DNA from: Phoronis australis
Lineage: Eukaryota > Phoronida > Phoronidae
Length of the DNA stretch: 64,000 nt
Direction of reading: 5' to 3'
Assembly (NCBI GenBank): GCA_002633005.1
Contig: NMRA01000175.1
Span: forward strand, 261,677-325,676
Below, in pieces: positions 23,001 through 34,692 of this stretch. The notes beneath the pieces were generated by a model. The model saw only the letters and a list, made by a program, of their open reading frames with translations, had not been told where the DNA came from and made no database searches. The number at the start of each line of letters is the position of its first letter. The stretch's first letter is position 1. A program made the position numbers and the translations under genes.

Positions 23001-25110
23001 GTATGGCGCAGCTACTTCGAAAGTCAGCTGTTAGTGTTCAACGTGCGACATGAGTCACAGTATCCAACCATTAGTGCAATTGTATGTGTTCACTCATACT
23101 TATAACTACATGTACAACACTCGTGCTGAATTAGGTGTTCATATCAGAACACAGCCACCTAAATAGAAGCCTAACTCACCCAGTTGAGCCTTGGTATGTT
23201 CTCGGAGTACTACATTGGAAAACAGAACAACTCAGTTTTCTTAAATGTATGTACAATACAGTGGACAAGCCCTCACTTACATGCTAGCAGCACCACAGGA
23301 AATAAACCGAAGACCAGAAAGTATAAAAATGAAATATTTGTTGAAATTGGAACCATGTCCAAGATAATAAAACATTAAGCAAAATAAAGCAGAGCACTTT
23401 ATCAGGTAGCTACGTGAGGCTCAATGATTAGTGCTGAAATTCAACTCTAGTTGAAACAGAAAATGAGAAGCCATACAAATATGTGTAAAAAGATGCGGGT
23501 ACAAACCACAAGAAACTGCATGCTCTATGAGCCATAACATCGGAAATCCAGAAGAAAATATTAATTTCAATGTGTATGCTTGGATTAGGCAAAAACCATG
23601 CATCCAAGCCCCTGTTGACGAGTACTCACTCATAGATTTGAAACAGCCTTGTTCCCTAATTTCCCATACCACATGCGAGGCCTGCGCAAGTCTGATACAA
23701 CGTGTATCAGACCACCTGCAATTATTTTTTTTTTAATTAATTTCCCATCTCTCAACAGTCTTACCTTTTGCTGGGTAACTGGTGCATCACCCTGTGCTGA
23801 TCCTCAATTATGTCATCCGCTGACATCACCCTGTAGGGTTTGGCTAAGTCCATGTACAGGTTGACATCCACAGGCTCTACCAACAGGTGGGGCTCCTGAA
23901 GGGAGATATTGTGCTTGGCCTGCAGGTCACCCAGGGGCCGGTTCTACAATCAGAAACATCACCAAGATCAGACTACACCAGCTGCTAGAAACACAAGTCA
24001 TTGTGGCTGGATGCTGAAGACAGTGTTATTAGAACACTGAACTCTGTTTTGGCAATTTCATCCTGGACTCTTCAGCATTGTGGCTAAGCCACAAGCGCTA
24101 TTTTTTGTGAATCAATTAGGATGGTTTTATTAAGTCACAGTCTGGCTTTAGGCTCACTTAGGCGTTGGGGTAACAAAACCCCAAATATTAGCTTAGGAGT
24201 CGTCTCATGATTTAGGCGGGAAAACATGAAATAGTTGCTTTGGCTCATTCACTACAAAAATGAAGGTTTGCATTAAGTCCCAGTTCAGACTTCATAAAAA
24301 TTTGTTTTTAAAATCCTGTGCTTGGTGGCCAACCCCCATTTTTGAGTTTCCCAATAAAGCGCAATGAGCATCAGTCAACCCCCAGGAGTGCAATAACATG
24401 CAACAAACCCTTGTTTAATTAAATGAGATTTTATTTGAAAATTTGACATATCAGCTCAAACAGAGTGGAAACCAAATTGTACATGTTGCATGATATAAAC
24501 AGCAGGTGAAAGCATAACAATGGGTAAAGTGGTAAGTGTAAATAAGATTACTGTGTAAAGGACATCTCATTACAAATATCTCTGGTTTAGTGTCAATTGA
24601 ACTGGGGACCACAGCAGTTTGAATCTAGTCCATTGTTAAGCCTTCACACAGTCTTTTGTCTGGCATCACCACTCATAAGTAAATTATAAGCCACGTTTCA
24701 AAAGACAGACTGAGTAATTATTTACTCAGAATCTATAGCTCATGTTAGGGTTGACAACCTGGTCTAGTTGTCCAATGTCGACCAGTGAGGGTGTCAGTAG
24801 GATTCGTTTCATGAGAGTGACATGAAACAAGCAGACTAAAATAAATATTTTTTCACAATACATTTGTTTTTGTAAATGGCAATCAACAGTGACTGATTAG
24901 TAGTCAGCAAATCTTACCCGAGCATGCTTTTTCAACAATGATTTTGCCCTGGCATCGACACAATCCAACATCATCATGCAGCGGGTCGCCATAGTGATTT
25001 CTGGTTAATCTTCAAGGAATGTTCCACTCAATACTCCAACAGTCCAGCTTAGTGAAGCCTAATGTCATCATGTCAAACATACCCAGAAGGACTTCAGTTG
25101 CTTGTAACCC
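9309..25110 (-). CDS. Eight-coding-exon gene for a 905-aa protein of unknown function
   Basis: Assembled from coding exons 24918-24992, 23765-23943, 18054-18145, 16888-16974, 13370-13633, 12502-12643, 11927-12083 and 9309-11030 (minus strand). Every junction is GT-AG and phase-compatible, and the sum is 2718 nt (905 codons plus stop), which strongly supports one gene. I do not recognise the protein. It starts MATRCMMMLDCVDARAKSLL. It has no signal peptide or membrane segment and is largely Ser/Thr/charged and probably disordered. It carries a Gly-rich patch (exon 5) and a small beta-like motif EGDRVRIGKNGIVQQ (exon 6), and ends in a helical, Glu/Gln-rich tail. Lack of membrane or catalytic motifs suggests a scaffold or cytoskeletal role, but that is only inference. 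Confidence 0.85.
11927..12083 (-). CDS. Unknown 905-aa protein gene: coding exon 7
   Basis: Reads FDTIYHDYEQEYHKEIEDIG, then WEDQVSWEKVTVIKPSASKE. Acidic, aromatic-rich. Acceptor TGATTTCATTTCAG, donor AGAATT/GTAAGA. Ends in phase 0. Confidence 0.85.
12502..12643 (-). CDS. Unknown 905-aa protein gene: coding exon 6
   Basis: Reads MKKPEEYYIVEGVSGSHLAQ, then KIKEGDRVRIGKNGIVQQTE. The alternating Gly/hydrophobic part resembles the opening strands of KOW- or CAP-Gly-like barrels, but it is too short to assign. Acceptor GAATGTACACAG, donor GACAA/GTGAGT. Ends in phase 2. Confidence 0.85.
13370..13633 (-). CDS. Unknown 905-aa protein gene: coding exon 5
   Basis: Contains EFMTIKLDKDLLESARNYQQ, then an acidic/Gln helix-like part, a KKK cluster, a Ser run and a Gly/His-rich patch. 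Phase 1 at both ends (264 nt). Acceptor TTCATTTTCAG, donor TTCACAA/GTAAGG. Confidence 0.85.
14034..15600. other. Intron 4 of the 905-aa gene, proximal part
   Basis: No gene. The segment 14770-14935 shares short blocks with 34933-35025 (TTCAACT-GGAACAA-TTGAGA and CCTAAATCAAA), so it is probably an old dispersed repeat. Confidence 0.35.
15605..15655. repeat. GT-rich microsatellite
   Basis: Interrupted (GT)n with GC and TATG variants. It lies immediately before the hairpin element at 15712. Confidence 0.9.
15712..15865. mobile_element. Fold-back element with a tRNA B-box in its loop
   Basis: Imperfect inverted arms of about 50 bp (15712-15760 and 15813-15865) share TGCACGCCACCTGTT and AATRTAAGTCT. 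The roughly 50-nt loop contains GGGTTCGAGTCTC (15781-15793), a near-consensus Pol III B-box. It is probably a SINE-derived or composite MITE. Confidence 0.65.
16521..16559. repeat. Dispersed repeat core (partner at 43261-43299)
   Basis: 39 bp matching 43261-43299 at 36 positions, around AATTTTGGCAATTATTTTTG. Looser relatives occur elsewhere in introns. Confidence 0.55.
16888..16974 (-). CDS. Unknown 905-aa protein gene: coding exon 4
   Basis: Reads SSRYMRPVTSQHRHHSTPKH. His/Arg-rich. Acceptor CTTTTGTTGCAG, donor CTACAG/GTAAGG. Phase 1 at both ends (87 nt), so skipping it would keep the frame. Confidence 0.8.
18054..18145 (-). CDS. Unknown 905-aa protein gene: coding exon 3
   Basis: Reads TAVSAPVRRRTQPRTAEQLK. 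Basic. Acceptor TTATTCTTTAG, donor GGCAG/GTGAGA. Enters in phase 2 and leaves in phase 1. Confidence 0.8.
18146..23690. other. Intron 2 of the 905-aa gene
   Basis: About 5.6 kb without supported exons or RNAs, AT-rich. A minus-strand open frame at 22680-22907 has a CC...C cluster near its start but no clear domain. Confidence 0.4.
23692..23712. repeat. Perfect 9-bp hairpin
   Basis: TCTGATACA, a 3-nt ACG spacer, then TGTATCAGA. It lies 52 bp outside the donor side of coding exon 2 of the 905-aa gene and is followed by a T-rich tract. Confidence 0.7.
23765..23943 (-). CDS. Unknown 905-aa protein gene: coding exon 2
   Basis: Reads NRPLGDLQAKHNISLQEPHL and on through VDVNLYMDLAKPYRVM. 59 codons plus 2 nt. 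Acceptor TGATTGTAG, donor AAAAG/GTAAGA, ends in phase 2. GC-rich against its surroundings, as expected of coding sequence. Confidence 0.85.
24918..24992 (-). CDS. Unknown 905-aa protein gene: coding exon 1
   Basis: ATG at 24992 in good context (A at -3, G at +4). There are 25 codons to a GTAAGAT donor, ending in phase 0. The 5'UTR continues to an acceptor at 25110, so a further non-coding exon lies upstream. Confidence 0.85.
25012..25080 (-). promoter_or_regulatory. Upstream ORF in the 5'UTR of the 905-aa gene
   Basis: A 22-codon frame starting MFDMMTLGF and ending TGA, 19 nt before the main ATG. It contains three ATGs. It could damp translation, if the exon really extends to 25110. Confidence 0.4.
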
Positions 25111-25556
25111 CTGTAATGTAAACACTGCAGTCTAATCACAAGATAACTACATGGGGTTTTACCTGATATCAGGTAGACAAAATCTCAGCTAAGATGAAAT
25201 TTCAAATAAAGCTGGTCATGAAGGGATGAAGCGCTATCGCATTGTTTAAAGAGGCTGTACGAAGCCAGACAACAGAGTGGATGCTTGTTCCACTCAGATA
25301 ACCATTCCAATTTACTATGGTTGAAAAAATTGCCATCTCTCTACTTGCAGGTGTTTAACGAACTGTTGCAAACGTTTAAACTTTAAACTTTTAATAAATA
25401 TTGTTTGGTAACAGCTACGCAATACAAACTATGCTGAAAGCAAAGTTAATTGTCCTTCAAAGTTATTTTTGTAGAGAATCTTGAAATTTCACCTGTCTGT
25501 CATATTTTGTCCCCAACCTGAAGAATTTTTACTATACCCTCTTGCAACGAAGACTA

Positions 25557-26025
25557 AGGCCCCTTCATACTAACTTAACTTTGATATAAGCAGAGCGCCA
25601 GCATAAACTGCGAAGTTAATTGAATTGTTCATACCAGCTTCGGTAGTTAACAGCATCGAAGTAAACAGTAAGTAGCGCTGATGCATCCTGTACACGTTAT
25701 CATTTTTTGAATGTGACAATTTGAGAACATTAATTTTACGTGTGCTAATTGACACAGAACTTATTTCTAATTTGATTGGTGATCATTCGAGCAAAATATA
25801 AAGCAATTATCAGCGACAACATTGACTTTTAATTGTTAATGTTAGCAGTAGCTCATAGCGATAACTTCGATGAGACTGAAGTTAACAGTTCATACCACAC
25901 TGGAGCGTCCATGCTCCATTGTTAAATCCACCTGTCCACTGGCACTGTTAACTTCAATTCAGGACCAAATTTAACTGTTCGTACTGACTGCAACTCCCGA
26001 AAATGTCGACATTGGTATGAAAGGA
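25557..26025. mobile_element. MITE, family A copy 1
   Basis: Terminal inverted repeats GGCCCCTTCATACTAAC and, as the reverse complement of the right end, GTCCTTTCATACCAA. Internal sequence (CGGTAGTTAACAGCATCGAA, GGAGCGTCCATGCTCC) recurs at 40550-41053. No coding capacity. Confidence 0.75.
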
Positions 26026-26032
26026 CATTCAA

Positions 26033-26143
26033 AATCGGTTTGGGGTTCAAATCAATTTAAATATGTAAACGCAGGCAGTTTGGTATCGATTCACTGAACC
26101 TACTTGTGGACGTAGTTTTGAATCAATTTAACCTAAACCAATT
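26033..26143. repeat. Short inverted-repeat element
   Basis: Imperfect inverted ends (AATCGGTTTGGGGTT against AATTGGTTTAGGTTA) directly abut MITE copy A1. Possibly a second, nested MITE. Confidence 0.4.
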
Positions 26144-26548
26144 CTTACCTTGCTTGAATGCACCATCAAATCAATTTGATTCACATGGGTTCACATCAAG
26201 ATAGGATTTTCGTAATTACAGATCTAGGTTCCTGAACATAACTTTGTTCAAAATTTCTGGCATTATTTGAGTTCACAAGATTATTGTCCCCTCGCTTTCA
26301 TCATCATGAAATTGCCCACAGACCAAAAAGCAATAGCAAACACTGCAAAACATTCCTATAACTTTCAATTTTTGAGGAAGGTTTTGTCACAGGGAGGTGA
26401 AAGGTGTGCTTACACCAAGAGGACAGTCATAAAAAATAAGGCACATAGTACATTTCAAGGAAATGTCACATTTTTAGTCTTAAGCATGTTACGCCTGTTA
26501 TGTATTTAAGGTATGATTTTGACCACTATGAGGTACTTTAATGAATTT

Positions 26549-26846
26549 TACTTACGTTTTGTACTTATATATGCTTCCAATTCCTAAGTTTCTTTCATTT
26601 TTCCACAGATTTTTTAAATACTTCACTCAGACTGTTCACGTGGTGGATCACATCGCATTAGGCTGCAAGTTTTCTCTAGTAAAAAAAGTTTTAAATGTGG
26701 TCACGATTTATTTCTCAAAAAGAGATAACAGAGATGAAAACAAGGGTAACTTTTCATTGAACTTATAACATCGCCTAAAAATAGTTAAATAAAAACAATA
26801 TTTGATATTGCAGTTATGGAGGAATCGGCGCCTGAGTTGCAGACGA
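26549..26846. repeat. Dispersed repeat, copy 2 (partner at 4711-5018)
   Basis: Collinear with 4711-5018, in the same orientation. It ends at the same GCCTGAGTTGCAGACGA block. Confidence 0.65.
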
Positions 26847-26865
26847 TAAAATATTTAGCAAATGA

Positions 26866-29800
26866 AAACTGGGACAGAACTGTCATATAATTAACAGTCC
26901 TGTTCTAGATGTTACGATTGAGACCTGATTGTATGTTAAGCGTTATTTACACTGCTGTAATTGTATTACTTTAAACTATTTTCCGAAAGTTTGATGATCA
27001 AACCATCGAGTCGACATTGACCTACCTTTTGAACTTTTCATGTCAGTGGTCACTGTTGAAGTAGTGCGGGATGTGAATACGAAAACTTAATTACATGGTC
27101 GTATTTCCCTCGACAGATTCAACGCGCATGGGATAAAGTATGATCTTGGTAATGTAAACGGAAAGAAGTAGGGCTTAAAACCAACAAGAATAAATCGGTT
27201 CGAAGTATAGCAATCCCAAACTTGAGTGTAAACTAGTACAAAGTAAGCCATAACCCAAACAATGGAGATACTCAGATCACAAATCCCCAGGTCTAGCTAG
27301 TGTTTTGATAAATAGGAAAAGGTGGTATTTTTTTAACACCAACTTCAGAGATAAAAAGGAAATGAAATAAAAAACATCGCAAGGTTTCCCATCAGCAGCA
27401 GGCAATTTCCTATTTTTAGTTTGTGAGGCCTCCCAAATCAAACCTATCAAAGGTAAGGGCACTCTTGACTTTGCAAATGAATCAGAAAAACAACTTCACA
27501 AATATTTCTTGATACTATTTTATCATAGAACTTGAAAATGATACAGTCATTTGGTACTAGTACTTATCTGCTTCTGAAAAAAATTAAAAGTTAATCACTT
27601 GTCCCCCTTGTTACTTCCTAAATTTGCCGTAGTTTCCACTGTGCGGCACAAAATATGTCAAATCCATTGGAAAATAAGGAAGCATCATTGTCTCCATAAT
27701 TGCAACTATTTGCCATAAAGGGAGAACATACAGAGTTCAATGTAAAAAGCCAAAATTGCCACTAAGGAGCCCATAAATGGTTGGATCAGTCCGAAACTTG
27801 GCATGTTCCATCATCAGTTTCAAAGAAACACATCTGCCAAATCTCATCAAAAGCAAGGTGTTTAGGAGATGCATCAGTGGATATCCAGATGGAAACGATG
27901 GCAATATGCACCCACGTAAGTAAGTGTGGGCGCTTCTGTAAAAATATACACTTGCAGAAGTCATATCTAACCAGAGCAAAAGATTTCACCCATTCAAGAA
28001 AGTCAAAAACAACTTATCTAACTGCTATACTAAATGTTCAAACTAATAACTCCATCATGAAACTTTGTCAAAGTTAAGCTAATGGTAAAATCCAACTTAC
28101 GTGTCCAACTTATGTCAGTTTTACAACACACCTAGGTAAACGCCATCAAAAGTTTTCAGTGACAACAAATAATACAACTGTCCAATGCAAGAGAAATTCT
28201 TCACCGCCTACCCACTTATTGCAAAGACTCAAAGGAAGGATATTCATATATCTTATGACCCTTACCTGTCAAACCAACAGGGGTTCCCACCCATAACACA
28301 TCCTCAGACTACCAGTAACCTTGTACACTTAGAGACCAACTTCAAACAACCCTAAAAGACTATCACCTACGTCTCATCGAGCTAGAAAAATATTGACATT
28401 CTACTTGGATTATCCCGTAGAAAGGCACAAGGTAGCACCCGATTCAAAACAAATTTACAACCTTTCTTCAGTGTAATTTTGTCAAATGAATGTTCATTAT
28501 AGAAAGCAGTCAGCTATGAAGGGTTCTTTACATAAGCTTTAAAAAAGACACCAATTTGTACCATGAATAATGTATTTTATATCAATCCGCCAGGTGTAGA
28601 TGACTGATAGACAGTCTAAAAGCAGGCGTTGAGGACTCCATTACTAAACACACATTGCATATTTTACAGACACCTGTTGCACGTCAGTCAGGCAAACAAG
28701 TAGTTCTTTGCACTAAACTTATTTCCACACAGTTAATAATGACGTTTGTATTTAAGACCACCTGCACTCTCCAAAATACATGTATGTAAGCAGGGAATGT
28801 TCATGTTTGCTGCAAAATGTCTCATTTTCACACACTGAGAAGAAAATAATTCTTTTCCGAGATTGCAAAAAATGTTAGGGGTTGAGCATATTTGACGATA
28901 GTTCCTGCTATGGTATAATAAACTTAGTTTAACTTTTGCCTTACAAGATTATACGGTACAAATTCTCCAACATGGGATTGTCTTTCTAGTGATTCTTGAA
29001 ACTGGGACAAGCTCCAACCTTGAGCAAAATAATGGATTTTTCACTATCTAAAATTGGAGAATTTCTACGGTTGTCATAAAAATTAGGAATACAATGGCTA
29101 AAATTTAGCTCTTATACCGAACATCAAATTTGAATTGTACTTGAGAAACCATCCTGTAATCTTAGTTTACTGAAAGGATACAACATTAGGTAAAATCAAT
29201 TTCCAAGACAAACATTCCAACCTTACATCACCCCCTTGGTAACAATAAATGGCTCAAACTAAGCTTGCAACCCTATCTGCACAGATGTACTATATACATG
29301 TATTGTATACAATTGTTTCTTTTAAGATCAATTGGTTTATTGCAACTGGTCATTATTAGTTATGATATAAAAATAATTCTATCTAGGTTTAGATCTCTGT
29401 ATTCAGTTGTTTAGCTGTTACTTTAAACGCTTTTCAGTTCTAAATCACAGAGCCAAAGCCACCAACTGATCTGGGATGTTCTAACAGGAATAATCATTGT
29501 TGGGTCACGCGACTGACCTATATTTAACAGAATTCCCTCAGCAGTAGTTTTGAATTTCAGGATTAGCCAACCATAGTAAAATCAATGATTTTCCGATATG
29601 TTTCCTTACCAGTTTATATGTTCTTCTTGGTAACAGAAAACAAGTCCTAGCATAGACATGAGAACATTTTTAGATCAATACCATAAGAGGAAAGAGTGCA
29701 ATTTGATTTCTGTTTTTAAGACAGCTAAACAGGGCAAAATGCACCTTTAATGTCAAAAAAGTAATGGTGAACATTTCTGAAAGCCAGTCTCCGAACATTT

Positions 29801-31138
29801 TCATAACAGATACAGTCAAATACATATATTATAGTTTTATAGCAGAAGATGATTGTTGTGTTTTGTCCGGATTCCCAAAATAGACACTGCAAAATTCATT
29901 TGTTAACTTTGAAAAACAACCACATTTTCTTGGTCTTTTCACACATGTTATACTACGGCAAATTAGCGCCAAAATAAATAATTTTTCATAACTATGTTCT
30001 CTCCTTGTCTGTAGATTCTTTTGCAGTTGTGTCATCAATTTAGCACTGAACACAAATGAAATTGTATTTTAGATTTTCATAGTTTTGCAGCATAAAGTTA
30101 ATGCTGCACCACGTTCAAGATCTTCACCATTCAGAAAATATTTTTGAAAATGTGGGCATTCGCAACAAAGTTAAAAGACCTTGAGAAACAGTTTTTTTCT
30201 GAAATTGATGAGATTTTATCGTAGTTAATTTTGGCCAGAAAGCAGAAGGAAAAACTGGTTGAATAAAAACGGCAGATTCAGAAAAATACTGATTTTCCCT
30301 GGATGCCATGTTTGAAATTAAAAAAAAAAAAATGTTTGTGGTTCATTTTTGTCAGTTTTAGTAGGTCTACTGACTACACTGGGCACTATTTTGAAGAATA
30401 CAAAGTTGCACGCTCAAAATCTGAGCATGTGAATATGAAATCAAAGCAGGGTAGCTCAAAATTCTAGGCTGCTGAGAACAACTGGACATGGTAAACATCC
30501 CAAGCTCATGGTTTGGTTTCCTTGTAGTATAACCTGTCAGCAAGAAAGCCTATTGTCCTTCAACCTACCTTAAAATAGGTGCCCCCCACTTCAGCAAAAC
30601 CAACACTTCTCATATACCACTTTACAAATATAAACACAACTAATAACCTGTCTTACATACCAACAAAACCTACCTTCTAACAAATCCTCAAGTGGATTTC
30701 ACCCATTCACAAGGGTTTCAGCCACTCTGCCATTATTCAAAATTGAAAGCAGACAGTTGTCACCTGTGAACCAAGCTACACAAGAGACTAATCCTATGCC
30801 TAATGCTTAAACAAAACTCAACTGTAACATTTACATCAAAGATCAATATTTACATATATCTATAGACAAGCCATATGAATTAATGAATCAATAAAAGGCT
30901 TAATTGTCAAAGAATTCCTGTGTAACTTGCTGCTATTGGATGTTGTTGCCACCAAGTTTTGAAGATAATTTGGTGACTGATTTGGGAAATTGGCTGCTGA
31001 TGTTTCTACTTATTCATCGCCAAGTTCCCGAGAAAAGGACAATTTATGTTTTGGTATGGTCACAGTCCATAATAAATTAGTTGACAGAAATGAAACAACA
31101 AAAATTTTTAAAAATTAGTTTGCATCAAAAAAATTCAA
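26866..31138. other. Intergenic DNA between the divergent genes
   Basis: AT-rich. No supported exon or RNA gene. A poly(A) run lies near 30320. Confidence 0.4.
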
Positions 31139-31453
31139 ACCACTGCACAGCCTAACAATAGTTTGAAGGGCCTTTCGCACTATGGATTTAGAGAACGGTG
31201 AACTAATTGCACTTCACAAAGAGAAACGTGAAAGGTCAAGATTCCAACACTAAGGCGATAGGCATAATAACCTCCGTAAGTGAATTTGTGTGTTCTTCTG
31301 ACTGGTCCATCCAGAAACAGATGATAGTATTTATTTAGGTAGACCAACCACACAGCCTAACAATAGTTTAAAGGGCCTTTCGCACTATGGATTTAGAATA
31401 GTGAACTAACATTCTTTCTGGATCACAAGAATTTTAGTTTCAATGCGAAAGGT
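31139..31453. repeat. Direct repeat pair with MITE-like ends
   Basis: A roughly 60-bp segment (CAGCCTAACAATAGTTTGAA, then GGGCCTTTCGCACTATGGAT) occurs at 31147-31206 and again at 31352-31410, 207 bp apart. The second copy continues to CAATGCGAAAGG, an inverted match to CCTTTCGCA. This gives a minimal fold-back of about 80 bp (31374-31453). Confidence 0.6.
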
Positions 31454-34206
31454 GATTTAAACTGGTATAAATTTAGTATGGTACTAAAGTTAATACCAAA
31501 AGACAGGATTAACAAGCAGACCAAATTGTCTCGCCACTTCACGTGAACACGGAGTTCATTCTGTCATTTCACACACTCTCAACATTGTGGCATGTAGCTG
31601 CTCACTGTACAACTTTAAGCACATACCTCAAAACAACAAATCAAACACGAGTAGAAGTGGTTAATGGGACACCAGATGAAACCAAGGGTCTGGCCAGCAT
31701 TGGAAGCAAGTCATCAACTCAAGGTATTCTCAACGGAAAGGACCACAACAGCGTAGCAAAATCACAGGTTTAGTACGATGAAGCTTTTAAGTTACGGCAG
31801 TGACATATGTGAATCCAGTTAAGAAAGGTGACAAGAGTGAAGGTAAGTTATGACATATAAGTTACGATCGTGAAGCAGCCCGTAGTAACTGTGTCCTTGT
31901 TTGAAAGCCAAAATTGCATTTTTAGGATTATTGTTGGGTAGGACATTTGTAGTTAAGTTAAGCGTTGACCAGAAGTTGGCTATAACAATTAGCAAAATCC
32001 ATTTTTGTTTTATTAGAAATCACCACTACGATCTGTCACGGGGTCAATTTCAAATACGCAAAATTGTCACTTTATGCGTAGGCAGATATTCTTTGTTCAA
32101 TGATAGGCTATCTGAATTATTAAAAAACACAGAACAAAGCTTGGAAGTGCCCTTATTTTGCTCCACGTTCTAGCAGAGCCTACGTATGAAGCACACACAG
32201 ACATTATTTTCTCTATAGATGCTGACGGCCCATAGGAGTATCAACATTTACTGCTGAATTTTACTCTGATAACGGGACAAAGCCAGGATTCAGTTCTCAT
32301 CTAACATGGCTGGGACGATGTAACCACATACTCATGGCTTATCTCAATCCTTTTACTAGAACGTTCTTCTCATCAGCCTAATATGGTACACAGTTGGGTA
32401 AAAAGTGAATGGTTAAAATCGGGTTTAAAGTTGTGACAAAAGGTAAAGAAACTTTTTCCATTGAGTAAACTTTATATTGGTTACCTGTGGGTACGGAAAG
32501 GATGTCATTAATCTTATATTCTGCATATTTTGGAGTGATCATGTGCACCAAGTTTGAGCTTCATGAAATAGCCACCTATTGGTCAATTTCTAGTTTCCCG
32601 ATTTTCCAATTCACTGTTCTTTTCTTACAGGTTTGCAGACAAATGATCAGAAGTAATTGCACCTTGTTAGTATTGTTGAGTATTTTATTACCAGTGAACT
32701 GAGATGAGAGAAAATGTTTCTTCAGTGAATTTATCACCATCTCCTGAAAGATGTCACTTTTACCAAACCAAAAAATTGAGTAAATAGCACAACACATGTC
32801 ACAAGTGTACTATTTGAAATTGACGCCTGACTTTTCTTTGATCTAAGTCTCCACTTTTATAACAGAAAACTGGATAAAGTTAAGATGTGCGCAAAATTAA
32901 AGAAACGTATTCGGTTTGTTTTTCAAATTTAGCACATTCACCTACTAAAAGGTAGAGTGCCTTGTACTTCATCTCCCTGGTGATTAGGATGAAAGGTACG
33001 TCAGATTCTCAATCTCGGCACAGCATGGCGTGATGGGATTGGCTGCTGCCTGACCTTCAATTGAGTCAGCCAGTGATAGCAGAATTGAGAACCTGGGCAC
33101 TGCCAAGGGTCTCCGGCACCATAAATGTCATTTAGTGCAAAGTGATTATAGTCATACGGATTCTTTCTTACATAGTATATGAGAGCCGGGGTATGTTCTA
33201 AAAAGATCAAGGTAACCTCTCATCGTAAAGAGAAGTATATTCTAGAAAGATCGAGATACAAGCTCCTGTTACTTTGTTTAGTAGTGGACATACATAATGC
33301 ATTAGTGAATGAGATTCGAAAGCATATTTCGATCTTTCAGAACATACCTCTGGTATACACTTTAAGTGAAGAAGGGAGTTCAGTGTTCGCCACGGCTACA
33401 CAGAACTGTCGGAAGGTTACATGACATGCTTTCTGATAGCTTTGATTGGCTGCTGGTTGACCTCCAATTGGGTCACACAATGAATGACCTGGGTCAATAG
33501 GCAAGTTAGTAGAAGCCAGCAGGCAGCACCACTGTGACCGACAAGGGGGTCATGTACTGTCAAGAGTGTGAACCTCGCTAGTCTTCTGATGGTTCTACGT
33601 TAGTACGTAGCAATGTAATGGCCTACGCTGAACTTCCTTCCTTACTTATGGTGTATACAAGAGGACTGCTCTAAAAGATCGAAATAAGCTCACGTACTCG
33701 CGAAATAAATAAAGCACTCGTACGACTACGACGAGGAAGCAACTCGGTTTGCTACAAGTTCAGTACAAGTACAACTTCGTTCCCTTGCTTTCATTTACCG
33801 TTTTTTCGGCTTTGCCTTGACATTAGGGGTGAGTTTTAAGATTTTATCAATTGCTGTAATATGTAATGCATCGGTTCAAAGATAAACAATACAACAGCGC
33901 CTAGTTGTAGTAATTAAACATCCGGAACAACGATACTCACCAAACACGCATCAAACACGCACCAACTATTCTTGCAGTATACTATACTGATTATTGCGCC
34001 ACCTAGTGGCTGTTATAATGTAGTCATCGCAACCGAAGTTTTCACAGCATATTGATGAAAATGAAAAAATACACACCACCAGGGGATAAAGTGTACATAA
34101 GGCGCAGTTTTAAGGGTATTTAACCTGACCAGTTGTTGGTATTTATAGAAAATTACTGGTGATTTTGGCAACATTCTTGTACCCAGCATGCATTTGTTCT
34201 TAATTC

Positions 34207-34286
34207 TATAAATAACTCAGACGTCACGTAGAGGAATAACATGCCAAAGTGCGAGTGATTTGAATGGAGAGGCAGTTTCGAACCAG
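34207..34286 (+). promoter_or_regulatory. MAP3K1: Probable MAP3K1 core promoter and 5'UTR exon
   Basis: A TATAAATA box at 34207-34214 is followed by a CRE-like GACGTCACG (about 34220-34228). About 75 bp downstream, an excellent donor AACCAG/GTAAGT ends a non-coding exon at 34286. The TSS would be expected around 34235-34245. This is inferred from spacing and consensus only. Confidence 0.45.
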
Positions 34287-34436
34287 GTAAGTTCGTACGG
34301 GAATCACCCGTGATTGCATCACGATCCGCACGATTCATCCCACTTTGCTCTTCAGATATCTGTTAAGAACGAGACTTTTTTTCTTGTCGTGCTTTGAGAA
34401 TTGCAAACTTCTGATTTTATTTGCAGGACAAGTTTA
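34287..34436 (+). other. MAP3K1: Predicted 5'UTR intron of MAP3K1
   Basis: 150 bp from GTAAGT to TTTTATTTGCAG. The acceptor lies 41 nt before the MAP3K1 start codon. Confidence 0.55.
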
Positions 34437-34461
34437 AATTTTATTTTTTCGTCGGTTCACT

Positions 34462-34509
34462 ATGAGCCTTGTCAAAAATGGCTACCGACACACAGGACAA
34501 CGTAACTGA
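34462..34509 (+). promoter_or_regulatory. Upstream ORF overlapping the MAP3K1 start
   Basis: ATG at 34462 opens a 15-codon frame ([15 protein letters not shown]) that overlaps the main ATG at 34478 in another frame and stops at 34509. Its weaker context (C at -3) against AAAATGG for the main ATG suggests leaky scanning. Confidence 0.5.
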
Positions 34510-34692
34510 AGAACTGGAAGTGTCCGAACAAAGTTTCCAGGGGCCTGTCAACTGGAGGAAGAATTTGAAACCCATTCCGTCTCCTTTGATTGAAAATAAA
34601 GAATTCGTTTCGAAAGACGGGATGTCAGCAGACGACAAAGCCAATGAAAACAAACCTGAAAGTGAGAATAATTCGCCTCCACCCTCCGACAG
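34478..34692 (+). CDS. MAP3K1: MAP3K1 coding exon 1
   Basis: Starts [20 protein letters not shown]. 71 codons plus 2 nt, ending CGACAG/GTGAGA (phase 2). Contains [15 protein letters not shown], and is acidic and Ser/Pro-rich. The first coding intron is 15.9 kb. Confidence 0.8.

Noticed and set aside
23421-23736. Overlapping 70-80-codon frames on both strands near exon 2 of the 905-aa gene.
   Set aside because: They conflict with each other and end at the hairpin and poly-T tract. No splice support.
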